Shown in pieces: positions 1 to 9,134 of a stretch of DNA of 64,000 nt. Both the position numbers and the translations under genes were made by a program. The stretch lies in the NCBI RefSeq assembly GCF_029504655.1, contig NZ_JAQFIL010000001.1, forward strand, positions 7,288,001-7,352,000, written 5' to 3'. The notes beneath the pieces are model-generated. The model was not told the origin of the DNA and did no database searches. It saw only the letters and a list, made by a program, of their open reading frames with translations. Source of the stretch: Catalinimonas alkaloidigena. GTDB taxonomy: Bacteria > Bacteroidota > Bacteroidia > Cytophagales > Cyclobacteriaceae. Each line of letters opens with the position of its first letter. Position 1 is the stretch's first letter.

Positions 1-2059
1 CACCAGAGGCATAAAGAGAAGATCCAAAGGAAGCTAATGCCCCCTCTATAATTGCTAAATTGGTTATTAACTTCAGGTTAAATTCTCTTTCATCTATATC
101 TTGACTAATCCCATCATACATTTTAAATACAGCCTTTTCATAAGCTGCTTGTCTTTTCTGTAGTTCTCCTTGTCTTATTTCCTCAAGTTTATCTGTAGCA
201 TGGTGAATACTTGCGACATTGTCTCCTGGAGCAAAAACTCTGAATGGCCCTCCATTATTTCTGGTAATTGCCATGTTATATTCACTATCTGCCCCCCAAC
301 CCTTTTCCATAGATTGAAGTTTATCTTCTTTGTTAATCCAGTCATTTACACCATAGTACATGTTAGACGCAATAGCCATAACTTCAGACTCAGATTTACC
401 CTCGATCATTGACGTAAATTTGGTGTACATTCCCAAACTATGAAAATGATAAGCCTCCAACCCATCTAAATCTACAGCTTGGATTGGTGTATTACTTGCA
501 AACTGATAAGGCGTCAGCATGGGATAACTCTTCGTCAACGGGTCCACGCTCAAGAACTTCCCGATCTTCGGCGAGTATATTCTAAACCCGTAATCATAAT
601 TCGTGCTGCCAAAAGAATTATCCTTCATTTTGCCATTGAAGCCGAAACGGTAGTTTTCATCATCTACATCAGCGATATAGCTTCTACCTTCCATTTCCAT
701 ACCGAACGGGTAGTAGTCGTGGAGGCTGGTAACAGTGGCCCAGGTAGAGTCAGCGTCCATATTGATGTTGTCGGTAATCACAGCCAGTACATTGCCCAGA
801 TGATTGTATAACTCATACTGGCGTTTGCCTAGTGTCTCATGGCCAGCTGCTGTTCCTCCCTTGTACATACCCAATCGGCTACTGCCATAAATAGGCTGCT
901 CCGCCAAAGTAGAGTCCTGGTAGATGGCCAGCACATTGCCGGAGGCATCGCGTACATAAGTGGTGGTATGGGTAAAGCCTGCTCTATCCACTGCCTTCAG
1001 AATTCGGTTACCCGCACCATCATAGCGGTAAGTAACTTGAGTGCTATCATTATGCTTCACCTGCCGTACTTTGCCATAGGGGGTCCAGCTAATCTTTACT
1101 CCATCACTACTATCAGAGATCAGATTGCCTATCTCATCATATTGGTAGGTAGCATTGTCATCATCAATCTCATAGTTAGCTTCATCTACCCACTTGGCAT
1201 GGAAACCACTGCCTGCAGTAGCATGGAAATCTGGTTTCAATGTAATGACCTCATTGGCTCTGAGTTGAGCGTTATATCTTCCATCAGCTGTTGTATTACC
1301 TTCTACCGTAATTTCTCGGTACACTTTGCCATCAGATTTTATGACTCCGCTATCATAAGTCTTACTATCATACCAAATCGTATCGGCAGGTATAGAGTCT
1401 CCCAGACTCGTTAGTTTATTGGTTCCTGCAGCATAGTTGTAGGTGTAATCATCCCTCAAGCTAGCCTGCTGGTTGTACCGTTGCAAGTTGAGCAGGTTTC
1501 CGTTAGCATCATAGCTGTAGTCAGTATCAAAAGCTTCAGCGCCACTGGTATTACGACTAGCAAAGCCAGTGCCTTCGCTATAATTGCTAAGGCTGCGGGA
1601 GAGTACCAAACGGTTGAGCTGGTCGTACTGATAAAGCATAGCCTGCATACCTGAGTTGTTGTTTTCTCCTTCCTCTCCGGCCATTCCTGCCAGATGGGTT
1701 TGCATCCAGGCAATGTTGCCATTATGCAATCCACTGTAATTATACTGCTCATTGAGTCGGGCCCACAGTTGATTATCTTCCTGCGTAGCGCCAATGCCAT
1801 TAAAGTCGTCTTCATGATAGCCCAAAGCAAAGGCAATGGCGTCTTTACCGACCCGGCTGCCATTGATACCATCCTGGGCAGGGTCATTGGTTTCGGTACT
1901 GCCATTTACGCCTTTCAGCCAACCTTGTAGAGTGTAGTAGTAATCTAGCCCCTGTGACGAACGCTCACCCAGCTCTACCCGGGCTAAGGGGCCATGTGGA
2001 TAGTAGAAGTATATCGCTTCGCTATTCCAGATAAAACCATCAAAAGAGCTTTTTACTTC
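1..2059 (-). pseudogene. 5'-truncated RHS/YD-repeat polymorphic toxin gene, continues past window edge
   Basis: The minus strand is open from 2059 to base 1, about 686 codons, with an in-frame TAA at 2060-2062 immediately upstream and no plausible start near it. The translation opens in the middle of the family, at the conserved PHGPLARVELGE and LDYYYTLQGWLKGVNG segments. It continues through YD-type repeats (YQYDEIGN, YRYDGAGNRI) to the RHS core (NYDYGFRIYSPKIGKFLSVDP) and the VDLDG boundary near 464-480. About 155 residues of a variable C-terminal region follow before the window ends; I do not recognise that region. Full-length Bacteroidetes RHS proteins have a signal peptide and a long N-terminal barrel region, all missing here. 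I infer a remnant or displaced 3' cassette rather than an expressed gene. Start by an unrecognised non-ATG codon cannot be excluded. Confidence 0.85.
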
Positions 2060-2134
2060 TTAACCTATTCTTCTTCTTAAGAATAGATCATCTATGATAT
2101 GAGCAAAACACAGAAAAACGAATAGATTTTTAAC

Positions 2135-2171
2135 AAAAAACCCCTCAAATCTTAAAGATATGAAGGGTTTT
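2135..2171 (-). terminator. Intrinsic terminator of ssrA
   Basis: Arms at 2137-2147 and 2161-2171 pair over 11 positions with one mismatch around a 13-base loop. Read on the minus strand the stem is followed by a run of six T. It lies 23 bases beyond the tmRNA 3' end, so it most likely ends that transcript. Confidence 0.65.
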
Positions 2172-2193
2172 GATGTTGCTTGAATCAAATTTG

Positions 2194-2597
2194 TGGAGCC
2201 GGAGGGATTCGAACCCTCGTCCAGTGAAGGCAACTATCGTGGATTCTACATGCTTATCCTTTTTTAGATTGTCGGGTAGTGAATGGTAAAAGGCAACCGA
2301 ACACTACCTTAACTGCGATTAAATTTCGCATGGGCATCACAGTCCTGCCCACACTAGTTCTTCATTTCGACACCCTGGACCCAGCGCTTAAAGAACAGAA
2401 GCACTGCAGGATGTGGCCCGGGAGCGTTGTCGCTCAACCGCGAAGCCCAAATTTTAACCTAGAGGGTTAAAATTAGGCAGCCATGGCGTAATTAGATTCG
2501 CCAATTATAGTGTTAGAGCTATTGATCAAGGCACTCACTCTATGTGCCTGCATGCTTACACACGTAACCACACATCCTGTCAAAACCGGTCGGCCCC
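2194..2597 (-). ncRNA. ssrA: Transfer-messenger RNA (tmRNA)
   Basis: tmRNA rescues ribosomes stalled on broken messages by acting first as alanyl-tRNA and then as a short template. The 5' end GGGGCCG pairs with CGGCTCC at the 3' end to form a seven-pair acceptor stem with one G-U pair. The T-arm sequence GGTTCGAATCC is present near 2203-2213. The tag reading frame at 2473-2502 encodes GESNYAMAA followed by TAA, close to the tags of other Bacteroidetes. The discriminator base is A at 2194. The genomic bases after it read CAA, so the terminal CCA appears not to be encoded. Length is about 404 nt. A short plus-strand reading frame at 2279-2470 lies inside it and is a shadow. Confidence 0.96.
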
Positions 2598-2604
2598 GTG
2601 TATG

Positions 2605-2634
2605 CAATATATAGACAAGCAAATTGCCCCCAAA
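2605..2634 (-). promoter_or_regulatory. Putative ssrA promoter
   Basis: On the minus strand a TTTG (2631-2634) is followed after 17 bases by TATATATTG (2605-2613), which ends 7 bases before the tmRNA 5' end. This resembles the Bacteroidetes -33 TTTG / -7 TAnnTTTG pattern, with an imperfect -7 box. The fit to the tmRNA start is the main support. Confidence 0.4.
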
Positions 2635-2747
2635 GTTCATAAATTATTCACAATAAATCTAAAAATTGAAGTAATTTACTGGATGATCTGCTGAAAATAT
2701 TCGCTACACTTTCAGCTTTAAACCTAGTATCTCTAAAGGCTAATCAT

Positions 2748-2755
2748 TAATTTTG
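2748..2755 (+). promoter_or_regulatory. Possible -7 box upstream of the aminotransferase
   Basis: TAATTTTG matches the Bacteroidetes -7 consensus TAnnTTTG. No clear -33 TTTG lies at the usual distance. A start of transcription just after it would exclude the upstream TTG at 2753 as a translation start and favour the ATG at 2810. Confidence 0.3.
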
Positions 2756-2809
2756 CCCCGTTTTGCTTTTTTTGGTCAAAACGTACCTATTACAAAATTC
2801 AAATACACT

Positions 2810-4006
2810 ATGGAGCAACTATCCGACAGAATTAAGGCTATGGAAGAGTCGGCCACCATTGCCATGGCTCAAAAAGCACGTGAACTAAAATCAAAAGGGG
2901 CAGATGTCATTAGCCTGAGCCTGGGAGAACCGGACTTTAAAACACCTGCACATATCTGCGAAGCGGCCAAAGCAGCCATTGATGAAGGTAAATATTTTTC
3001 TTATTCTCCTGTACCCGGTTATCTGGACCTGCGTCAGGCCATCGCCGATAAGCTAAAGAATGAAAACCAACTCTCTTACACACCTGAACAGATAGTTGTC
3101 TCTACTGGTGCCAAGCAGTCTATTGCCAACACCTTTATGTGCCTGCTCAACCCTGGCGATGAGGTGATTGTCTATGCCCCCTACTGGGTAAGCTATGCGG
3201 AGATTATCAAACTGGCCGAAGGTGTACCCGTGCTTATCAACGGGACTATTGAAAATAATTTTAAGGCGACTGCCGACCAACTGAAAGCTGCAATCACCCC
3301 CAAGACCAAAGCAGTAATTTTCTCCTCTCCCTGCAACCCTACCGGAGCGGTATTCAGCCGTGAGGAACTGGAGGCTATGGCCAAAGCATTGGCTGACCGT
3401 CCGGATATCATCGTAGTAGCCGATGAAATTTATGAGCATATCAACTTCAGTGGTGAGCATGTAAGTATTGCTTCTATGCCCGGCATGATGGAGCGCACAG
3501 TTACTGTAAACGGTTTCTCCAAAGGCTTTGCCATGACCGGCTGGCGTCTGGGTTATATCGCTGCCCCACTACCCATCGCGAAAGCCTGTGGTAAGATACA
3601 GGGCCAGTTCACTTCCGGTACCAATGGTATCGCACAACGCGCTGCCATCGCGGCCCTCAAAGGAGATATGACGCCTACCAAAGACATGGCCAAAGCTTAT
3701 CTTCGCCGCAGAGAGCTGGTATTGGAAAAACTACAGGAAGTGCCGGGGATCAAAACTTATGTGCCTAACGGAGCTTTCTATATTTTCCCCGATGTAAGCG
3801 CGTACTTTGGGAAGTCTGATGGAGAAACTACCATTAACAACGCCAGCGACCTCTGCATGTATGTGTTGAATACTGCTCACGTATCTCTGGTAACCGGAGA
3901 AGCTTTTGGTGCGCCTGACTGCGTGCGCCTGTCCTATGCCGCTTCTGACGAAGATTTGGTAGAAGCTATTCAGCGTATTAAAGATGCTCTAAGTAAACTG
4001 AAGTAA
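2810..4006 (+). CDS. aspC: Aspartate aminotransferase, class I PLP enzyme
   Basis: This 398-residue fold-type I aminotransferase should move the amino group of aspartate to 2-oxoglutarate in the cytoplasm. The sequence has the N-terminal SLGEPDF segment, the YSPVPGYLDLRQAIA region, SPCNPTGAVFS, and the PLP-lysine motif SKGFAMTGWRLGY with Lys238. Length is normal for the family's subgroup I-gamma. I chose the ATG at 2810. The longer frame begins at a TTG at 2753 and adds 19 residues without family similarity over a promoter-like box. It stands between the divergent ssrA and the kinase gene at 4053, with a hairpin at 4015-4046 separating them. Exact substrate among Asp, Tyr and Phe cannot be told from sequence; the aromatic catabolic cluster 8 kb away makes a role in tyrosine transamination possible but unproven. 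Confidence 0.9.
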   Translation: MEQLSDRIKAMEESATIAMAQKARELKSKGADVISLSLGEPDFKTPAHICEAAKAAIDEGKYFSYSPVPGYLDLRQAIADKLKNENQLSYTPEQIVVSTGAKQSIANTFMCLLNPGDEVIVYAPYWVSYAEIIKLAEGVPVLINGTIENNFKATADQLKAAITPKTKAVIFSSPCNPTGAVFSREELEAMAKALADRPDIIVVADEIYEHINFSGEHVSIASMPGMMERTVTVNGFSKGFAMTGWRLGYIAAPLPIAKACGKIQGQFTSGTNGIAQRAAIAALKGDMTPTKDMAKAYLRRRELVLEKLQEVPGIKTYVPNGAFYIFPDVSAYFGKSDGETTINNASDLCMYVLNTAHVSLVTGEAFGAPDCVRLSYAASDEDLVEAIQRIKDALSKLK

Positions 4007-4014
4007 ATAAAAAA

Positions 4015-4046
4015 AGAGAGTTCCTTCAGCCCGGAGGAACTCTTTC
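4015..4046 (+). terminator. Hairpin after the aminotransferase gene
   Basis: Perfect nine-base arms AGAGTTCCT (4017-4025) and AGGAACTCT (4035-4043) enclose a nine-base loop. The T tract after it is short. It ends only a few bases before the ATG at 4053, so it may partly isolate the next gene or act in its leader. Confidence 0.55.
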
Positions 4047-4052
4047 CTACCA

Positions 4053-5099
4053 ATGGGAAAATCTTTGGATGAGATTTTTAATGCCTTCCGCCAGCTTAAG
4101 GTGCTGATTGTAGGGGATGTAATGCTAGACGCCTACATCTGGGGAAAGGCAGAGCGCATCTCTCCCGAAGCTCCCGTACCTATTGTACATGTCCGCAAGC
4201 GGGAAAAGAGACTGGGAGGCGCTGCCAATGTGGCTCTCAATGTTCAGGCTATGGGTGCCACACCTCTGCTCTGCGCAGTGATAGGTGATGATCATGCCGG
4301 TGAGGATTTTATCAACCTTCTGCATGCACAGAACATCACCGCTCAGGGGATCATCAAAAGCAAAAAGCGCCTCACCACTGTAAAAGAGAGAGTGATCGCC
4401 GGCTCACAACAAATGCTAAGAGTAGATTCTGAAGATGATGAGTTGCTCTGTGAAGATGACAGGCTTTCTTTGCTAAAAAGAATCAAAACTTTGATTCCTG
4501 AGACCGATGTCATCATTTTTCAGGATTACGACAAAGGCGTACTGAGCAAAGAGCTGATACAGGAGGTGATTGCCCTGGCTCAGAAACATAAGGTTCCTAC
4601 AGCTGTAGACCCTAAGCGGCGTAATTTTCTGCATTACCGCAAGGCTACATTGTTCAAGCCAAACCTGAAAGAACTAAGAGAAGGCTTACAAGCCGAAAAT
4701 TTAGCGATACATAAAGAAAAGCATGAAACCGCTTTAACCTTTGAACAGGCAATAGTACAGGCTTCTGATCGTCTCAAAGCGCTATTAGAAGTACAAAGCA
4801 CTTTTATCACTATGTCTGAAAGGGGCGTTTACATAGATACTACATTCCAAGAACAGGAGGACAAACATATTATCCCTGCGCATATCCGGCAAATCTCGGA
4901 TGTTTCCGGGGCAGGTGATACTGTCATCAGTATTGCCGCTCTTTGTCTCGCCTTGAACCTGGCTCCGCGATTACTGGCCGAACTTGCTAATCTGGGGGGA
5001 GGAATTGTATGTGAATATACAGGTGTAGTCTCCATTCAGCGGGACCGCCTTCTGGAAGAAGCCCTGAAAGTGCTTGGTCCAAATGCTTCTTCCTCATGA
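4053..5099 (+). CDS. rfaE1: D-glycero-beta-D-manno-heptose-7-phosphate kinase-like PfkB protein
   Basis: A 348-residue ribokinase/PfkB-family sugar kinase closest in pattern to the kinase half of HldE/RfaE, which phosphorylates heptose 7-phosphate at C1 in ADP-heptose synthesis for lipopolysaccharide. Visible motifs are LIVGDVMLDAYIWG near residue 20, the PfkB signature GGAANVALN near residues 56-64, and the catalytic DVSGAGDT at about 283-290. There is no C-terminal nucleotidyltransferase domain, as in organisms that split HldE. The stop overlaps the start of the TrkH gene in an ATGA, so the two are probably co-translated. No other heptose genes are in the window, so the sugar substrate is inferred from family. 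Confidence 0.8.
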   Translation: MGKSLDEIFNAFRQLKVLIVGDVMLDAYIWGKAERISPEAPVPIVHVRKREKRLGGAANVALNVQAMGATPLLCAVIGDDHAGEDFINLLHAQNITAQGIIKSKKRLTTVKERVIAGSQQMLRVDSEDDELLCEDDRLSLLKRIKTLIPETDVIIFQDYDKGVLSKELIQEVIALAQKHKVPTAVDPKRRNFLHYRKATLFKPNLKELREGLQAENLAIHKEKHETALTFEQAIVQASDRLKALLEVQSTFITMSERGVYIDTTFQEQEDKHIIPAHIRQISDVSGAGDTVISIAALCLALNLAPRLLAELANLGGGIVCEYTGVVSIQRDRLLEEALKVLGPNASSS

Positions 5100-6901
5100 A
5101 GCTGAATAAAGATATCATCATAAAAAGGGTTAACAACCTTCTATACGACAGTCGCCCTAAAGTATTACGCATTGCCAGCATTATCAACCTGATCAGTTCT
5201 ATACTGGGACTGGCCGTGTTGCTTTACAATTACGGATTCAATCTTACGCTTAAGGAGACAGCCAATGTATATCTGAGTATACATATTATTTTATGGATTT
5301 TTTTGCTCTCCTTCCTGCTCAGGTGGCTCTATGCCTTCCGGCGTATTGACTTCATTAGGAGGTCTCCGGTAGAGTCTTCAGTGATGGCCCTGCTGCTGAT
5401 CAGGCAAGTCGTGAGGCTCTGGAGTGGGCCTGACTACCTGATGCATCAGTGGATTGATAGTATGAATGGTGGAGGCTTTTTTCATTACTTCACCACCGCT
5501 CTGCTTTTTCTCCTGCTCATACTGGAAGCTTCCAAGGCAAGTGTGCATTTAAGCAATATCAGGATTCGCCCCAATGCCGCATTTGTCCTTAGCTTTTTGC
5601 TCCTTATCCTGCTGGGAACAGGACTGCTGATGCTTCCTGCTATGACTACCCAGCCGGGTGGTATGAGCTTTATAGACGCGCTTTTTACTTCAGTAAGTGC
5701 GAGTTGTGTAACCGGGCTCATCGTAGTGGATACAGCCACTTTTTTTACTATGCGTGGCCAGACGGTGATCATGATACTTATCCAGCTGGGTGGTCTGGGC
5801 ATGCTATCTTTTGCCACCTTCTTTGCTTCTTTTTTGAGCGGAGGTCTGGGTTTTCGTCAGAAAACGTTGATTCCGGATTATCTGGATACTGAAGCCCTTT
5901 CTTCTTCCGGCAAATTATTGCGCGAAATTGTCTTTATTACCTTTTTCATAGAGCTGGGGACCTGCGTACTTCTCTTTTTTACCTGGACCATTCCTTTTGA
6001 CAGCCTGAGTGAGAAAATTTTCTTCTCCGCTTTTCATGCTATTTCTGCTTTCTGTAATGCAGGGTTCAGCATCTTTACCAATGGACTATATGAAGAGGTC
6101 GTCCGCAACAACTACATTCTGCATATGATCATTGCCGTTTCTCTCATTTTGGGCTCCATTGGCTTTACTCCTATCAAAGATATATTCTCTCCCGATCGCC
6201 TGCGTGACCGCCTGCAACACCCCTGGAAAGACTGGCTCCTGAGTACCAAGATTGCGGTCAATGTAGCCATCATATTATTACTTGCAGGCACTGTACTATT
6301 CTACTGGTTAGAAGAAGATAATGTACTGGCGGATATGAATCTTACTGAAGCTGTTCTAAGCAGTTTTTTCCAGTCGGCCACTACCCGAACCGCTGGCTTC
6401 AATACGGTAGACTTTTCTCAGTTATCCAATCCCTCACTTGTATTGTGTATGTTGCTTATGTTTATCGGAGGATCGTCTGCTTCTACTGCCGGAGGTATCA
6501 AGACCTCTACTTTTTATCTAATCCTTATGTCGGTCATCGCCATCAGCAGGGGGCAGTCACGTATTTATATCAGTAATCGCTATGTGCCTGCTGATATCCT
6601 GTACAAGGCTCTATCTATCTTTTTTTACGGCATCGCGATCAACGCCATTATGGTTTTTTTACTAAGCATGACAGAGGAAGGTATGGATATGATGGCCTTA
6701 CTCTTTGAACAGGTTTCGGCTTTTGGCACTGTTGGACTAAGTACGGGTATCACAGCAGATCTGTCTACTGCCGGCAAATCTCTGATTATTGTCTCTATGT
6801 TTCTGGGCAGGATAGGAATCCTCACCTTTGCCGTTGCGCTCAGTACCCGGGTTACTACTGAAAACTTCAAATATCCTGCGGCTAACTTGATGGTGGGGTA
6901 G
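5096..6901 (+). CDS. TrkH/KtrB-family potassium uptake membrane subunit
   Basis: A 601-residue integral membrane protein that forms the potassium-conducting pore of Trk/Ktr systems. The four selectivity loops can be seen: SASCVTGL near residue 200, FCNAGFS near 319, TTRTAGFN near 431 and FGTVGLSTG near 543. An extra N-terminal part of about 150 residues with several hydrophobic segments precedes the first pore unit, longer than in E. coli TrkH. The start overlaps the kinase stop by four bases. No trkA or ktrA regulator lies beside it; the regulatory subunit must be elsewhere or absent. The following 229 bases to 7130 contain nothing I can identify. Confidence 0.88.
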   Translation: MKLNKDIIIKRVNNLLYDSRPKVLRIASIINLISSILGLAVLLYNYGFNLTLKETANVYLSIHIILWIFLLSFLLRWLYAFRRIDFIRRSPVESSVMALLLIRQVVRLWSGPDYLMHQWIDSMNGGGFFHYFTTALLFLLLILEASKASVHLSNIRIRPNAAFVLSFLLLILLGTGLLMLPAMTTQPGGMSFIDALFTSVSASCVTGLIVVDTATFFTMRGQTVIMILIQLGGLGMLSFATFFASFLSGGLGFRQKTLIPDYLDTEALSSSGKLLREIVFITFFIELGTCVLLFFTWTIPFDSLSEKIFFSAFHAISAFCNAGFSIFTNGLYEEVVRNNYILHMIIAVSLILGSIGFTPIKDIFSPDRLRDRLQHPWKDWLLSTKIAVNVAIILLLAGTVLFYWLEEDNVLADMNLTEAVLSSFFQSATTRTAGFNTVDFSQLSNPSLVLCMLLMFIGGSSASTAGGIKTSTFYLILMSVIAISRGQSRIYISNRYVPADILYKALSIFFYGIAINAIMVFLLSMTEEGMDMMALLFEQVSAFGTVGLSTGITADLSTAGKSLIIVSMFLGRIGILTFAVALSTRVTTENFKYPAANLMVG

Positions 6902-7130
6902 GACGTCAACAGGCAAAATCTTTAACAGACTTACAATAATTTTGAGCTATGTACATGGTAATCCTTTTAACCGGACTTATTTCACTTAAATGAATAGGGG
7001 GAATTTATGCAGTGTACTGGCTTGGTGGCTATGTGCATTGTCGCGTATAAATATTGATTCCCATGAATGATATATGGAGATTACTATTGCGCATTAAGGG
7101 CTGAGAATAAAAGTGGCCTTTTAAGAAATA

Positions 7131-8048
7131 TTAATTATTGTTTAAGAACTCTTCCTCACAGAGTTTATTATTTACTGCGGCGCCGGCAGTAGTGCCGGTG
7201 GACACAGCGACCGAAACAGCACGCATGCTGGAATTATCGCCGCAGGCATAGACGCCTTCTACGCTGGTTTTTTGGAGGTTATCTACTTTAAGCAGCCCCA
7301 GCTCATTAAGTTGACAACCCAGTTTTTCCGGAATATCAGAGCTTTGGATAAAAGCCGGCCGGGCATACATCGTCTCTAGCGGAATTTGAGAACCATCATG
7401 AAAAGTCACTCCCTGAATTTGTTTATCCTGATGTTCTATACTTATCAGTGCTTTGTCTATGATCTCAATATTATTCTTTCGGATGATTTGTGTTTGCTCC
7501 GCATTCAGGGTAGGTTTTCCGTTGGTAAAAAGCATGAGGTTTTTTGTCCAGTTGGAGATTAATTGCACAAAATGAAATCCCATGTCTCCATTCGCCAGGA
7601 TTCCGGTTTTCTTATGTCTTACCTCGTAGCCGTGACAGTACGGACAATGCAAAATAGAAACGCCCCAACACTCAGCAAATCCGGAAATATCTGGTATGAT
7701 ATCTTTTAGGCCGGTAGCAAATATTAATTTCTTTGCAGTAAAGCTTTCTCCAGAATGTGTCCTAATCTCAAAACCCTCATCAGTCTTCTGGGCACTGACC
7801 GCCTGCCCTTCATAAAAGTTGACAGTATCATACGCTTGTACCTGCACCCTGGCTACTCTTGCTATTTCTGTAGGTGTTTTTCCATCCTGAGTAATGAAAT
7901 TATGCGAATGAGGCGTTTGCCGGTTGCAAGGCATATCACTGTCAATTATTAATACTTTTCTTAAGGCACGTCCCAGGCTCATTCCTGCTGAAAGCCCTGA
8001 ATAGCTACCTCCTATGATGATGACTTCAAAATCCTTATTTTCCTTCAT
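7131..8048 (-). CDS. Thioredoxin-reductase-like NAD(P)/FAD oxidoreductase
   Basis: A 305-residue two-dinucleotide-binding flavoprotein. It has the FAD-binding GGSYSGLSAG near residues 13-22, an ATGLKD segment near 111, a CPYC redox pair (Cys135, Cys138), and a C-terminal YACGD flavin motif. The HCPYCHGYE context is typical of the stand-alone TrxB-like proteins of Bacteroidetes and differs from the CATC of classical thioredoxin reductase, so the partner may not be thioredoxin. A second-domain pyridine-nucleotide motif is weak (LANGDMGFH). I chose the ATG at 8048 because the longer frame adds 27 residues of AT-rich upstream sequence. It is divergent from the lut operon. Confidence 0.82.
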   Translation of the reverse strand: MKENKDFEVIIIGGSYSGLSAGMSLGRALRKVLIIDSDMPCNRQTPHSHNFITQDGKTPTEIARVARVQVQAYDTVNFYEGQAVSAQKTDEGFEIRTHSGESFTAKKLIFATGLKDIIPDISGFAECWGVSILHCPYCHGYEVRHKKTGILANGDMGFHFVQLISNWTKNLMLFTNGKPTLNAEQTQIIRKNNIEIIDKALISIEHQDKQIQGVTFHDGSQIPLETMYARPAFIQSSDIPEKLGCQLNELGLLKVDNLQKTSVEGVYACGDNSSMRAVSVAVSTGTTAGAAVNNKLCEEEFLNNN

Positions 8049-8377
8049 TTTCTGTTTTGGTTTTGATAAATGTAGGTATAATAGAATATTAAATGCAACA
8101 ATGTTGCATAAATATATTTTAAACCGCAAAAGAATGAAGTATTGTCTGGCTGATAGCTAACAAAAAAGGGTATAGGTGGTATATAAAAAAAGGAATGAAT
8201 ACATTCCAATCCTAATAGACAGCTAACACAAAAGAACAGCAGGCATGGATGAGGCTATGAAAGCGATAGTGCAGGACAGTGCTTTCCTTCGTATTGTGTA
8301 GGTTGTGAAAAATTAGTTTTGATCTTTAGCGAATGCGAACTTTTAAACTCGTGAACCCTTAAACCCTAAACTCTTCT
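8049..8377. other. Divergent intergenic region with a short palindrome
   Basis: 329 bases separate the flavoprotein gene (minus) from lutA (plus). They contain a perfect inverted repeat, GGAATG at 8192-8197 and CATTCC at 8202-8207 with a four-base spacer, which could be an operator for either gene. No reading frame, RNA gene or clear promoter pair was recognised. Confidence 0.4.
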
Positions 8378-9134
8378 ATGCATATTGGCCTGTTTGTTCC
8401 TTGTTATGTAGATCAGTTTTATCCCCAGGTAGCCATCGCTACGCTGGAGCTTCTTGAAAAGTTGGGTTATCAGGTGAGTGTGCCACCTGACCAGACTTGC
8501 TGCGGGGCAGCCTATGGCTAATTCGGGCTACGAAAGATACAGTACAAAGACGATGGAACTCTTCGTTAATAATTTTTCAGAATATGATTATGTAGTAGCG
8601 CCTTCCGGCAGTTGCGTATATCATATCCGTAAGCACTATGATATTTTAAAGCAGACACCTGAGGTACAGAAGATCAGAGAAAAAACATTAGATATTTGTG
8701 AGTTTCTGGTAAACCATGCTACAACTGATGCTCTCAAGAGCAGCTTTCCTTATAAAGTAGGCTTGCATCAAAGTTGTCATGGACAGCGCGGGTTGCGTTT
8801 TGCCAAATCTTCGGAAGTAGTAGGAGAGCCTTTTTCTATTGTGAGTCAACTTCTGGAAAAGGTAGAGGGGATAGAACTAATTGACCTGCAAAGGGCTGAT
8901 GAGTGTTGTGGCTTTGGAGGTACTTTCGCCGTAGCCGAGGAAGCGGTATCTGTTAAGATGGGCAAAGACCGTATTCAGGATCATATCCTGAATGGCGCGC
9001 AAGTCATCACAGGCACAGATATGTCTTGCCTGATGCACATGGAAGGGATCATCAGAAGAAGGAAACTGCCTTTGCGAATTATGCACATAAGCGAAATTTT
9101 AAATCATACCGAGCAACATGAGCCATCCGTCTGA
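8378..9134 (+). pseudogene. lutA: Lactate-utilisation protein A, frameshifted
   Basis: LutA is an iron-sulfur subunit of the LutABC L-lactate oxidation complex, with CCG-type cysteine-rich domains. The gene begins at the ATG at 8378 (MHIGLFVPCYVDQFYPQ). In that frame it reads to CCG at 8498-8506 and then runs to a TAA. In the next frame the protein continues correctly as QPMANSGYE and runs to 9134. One extra G in the GGGG at 8504-8507 explains the break, exactly inside the conserved CCGQP motif. Corrected length is about 251 residues, normal for the family. The second CCGFGGTF motif is intact near 8904. It overlaps lutB by 17 bases. Either a sequence error or a real inactivation; the intact remainder suggests error or a very recent mutation. 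Confidence 0.85.

Noticed and set aside
839..1414. 191-residue plus-strand open frame in the RHS region
   Set aside because: It is antisense to the continuous RHS frame on the minus strand, which carries clear family motifs; its own translation shows no family pattern.
1456..1905. 149-residue minus-strand open frame
   Set aside because: It is another frame of the same strand as the RHS sequence; the true frame reads YYYTLQGWLKGVNG here.
2279..2470. 63-residue plus-strand open frame
   Set aside because: It lies wholly inside the tmRNA gene and is antisense to it.
6937..6944. TAATTTTG match to the Bacteroidetes -7 box
   Set aside because: No gene follows on the plus strand; the next gene there is on the other strand.
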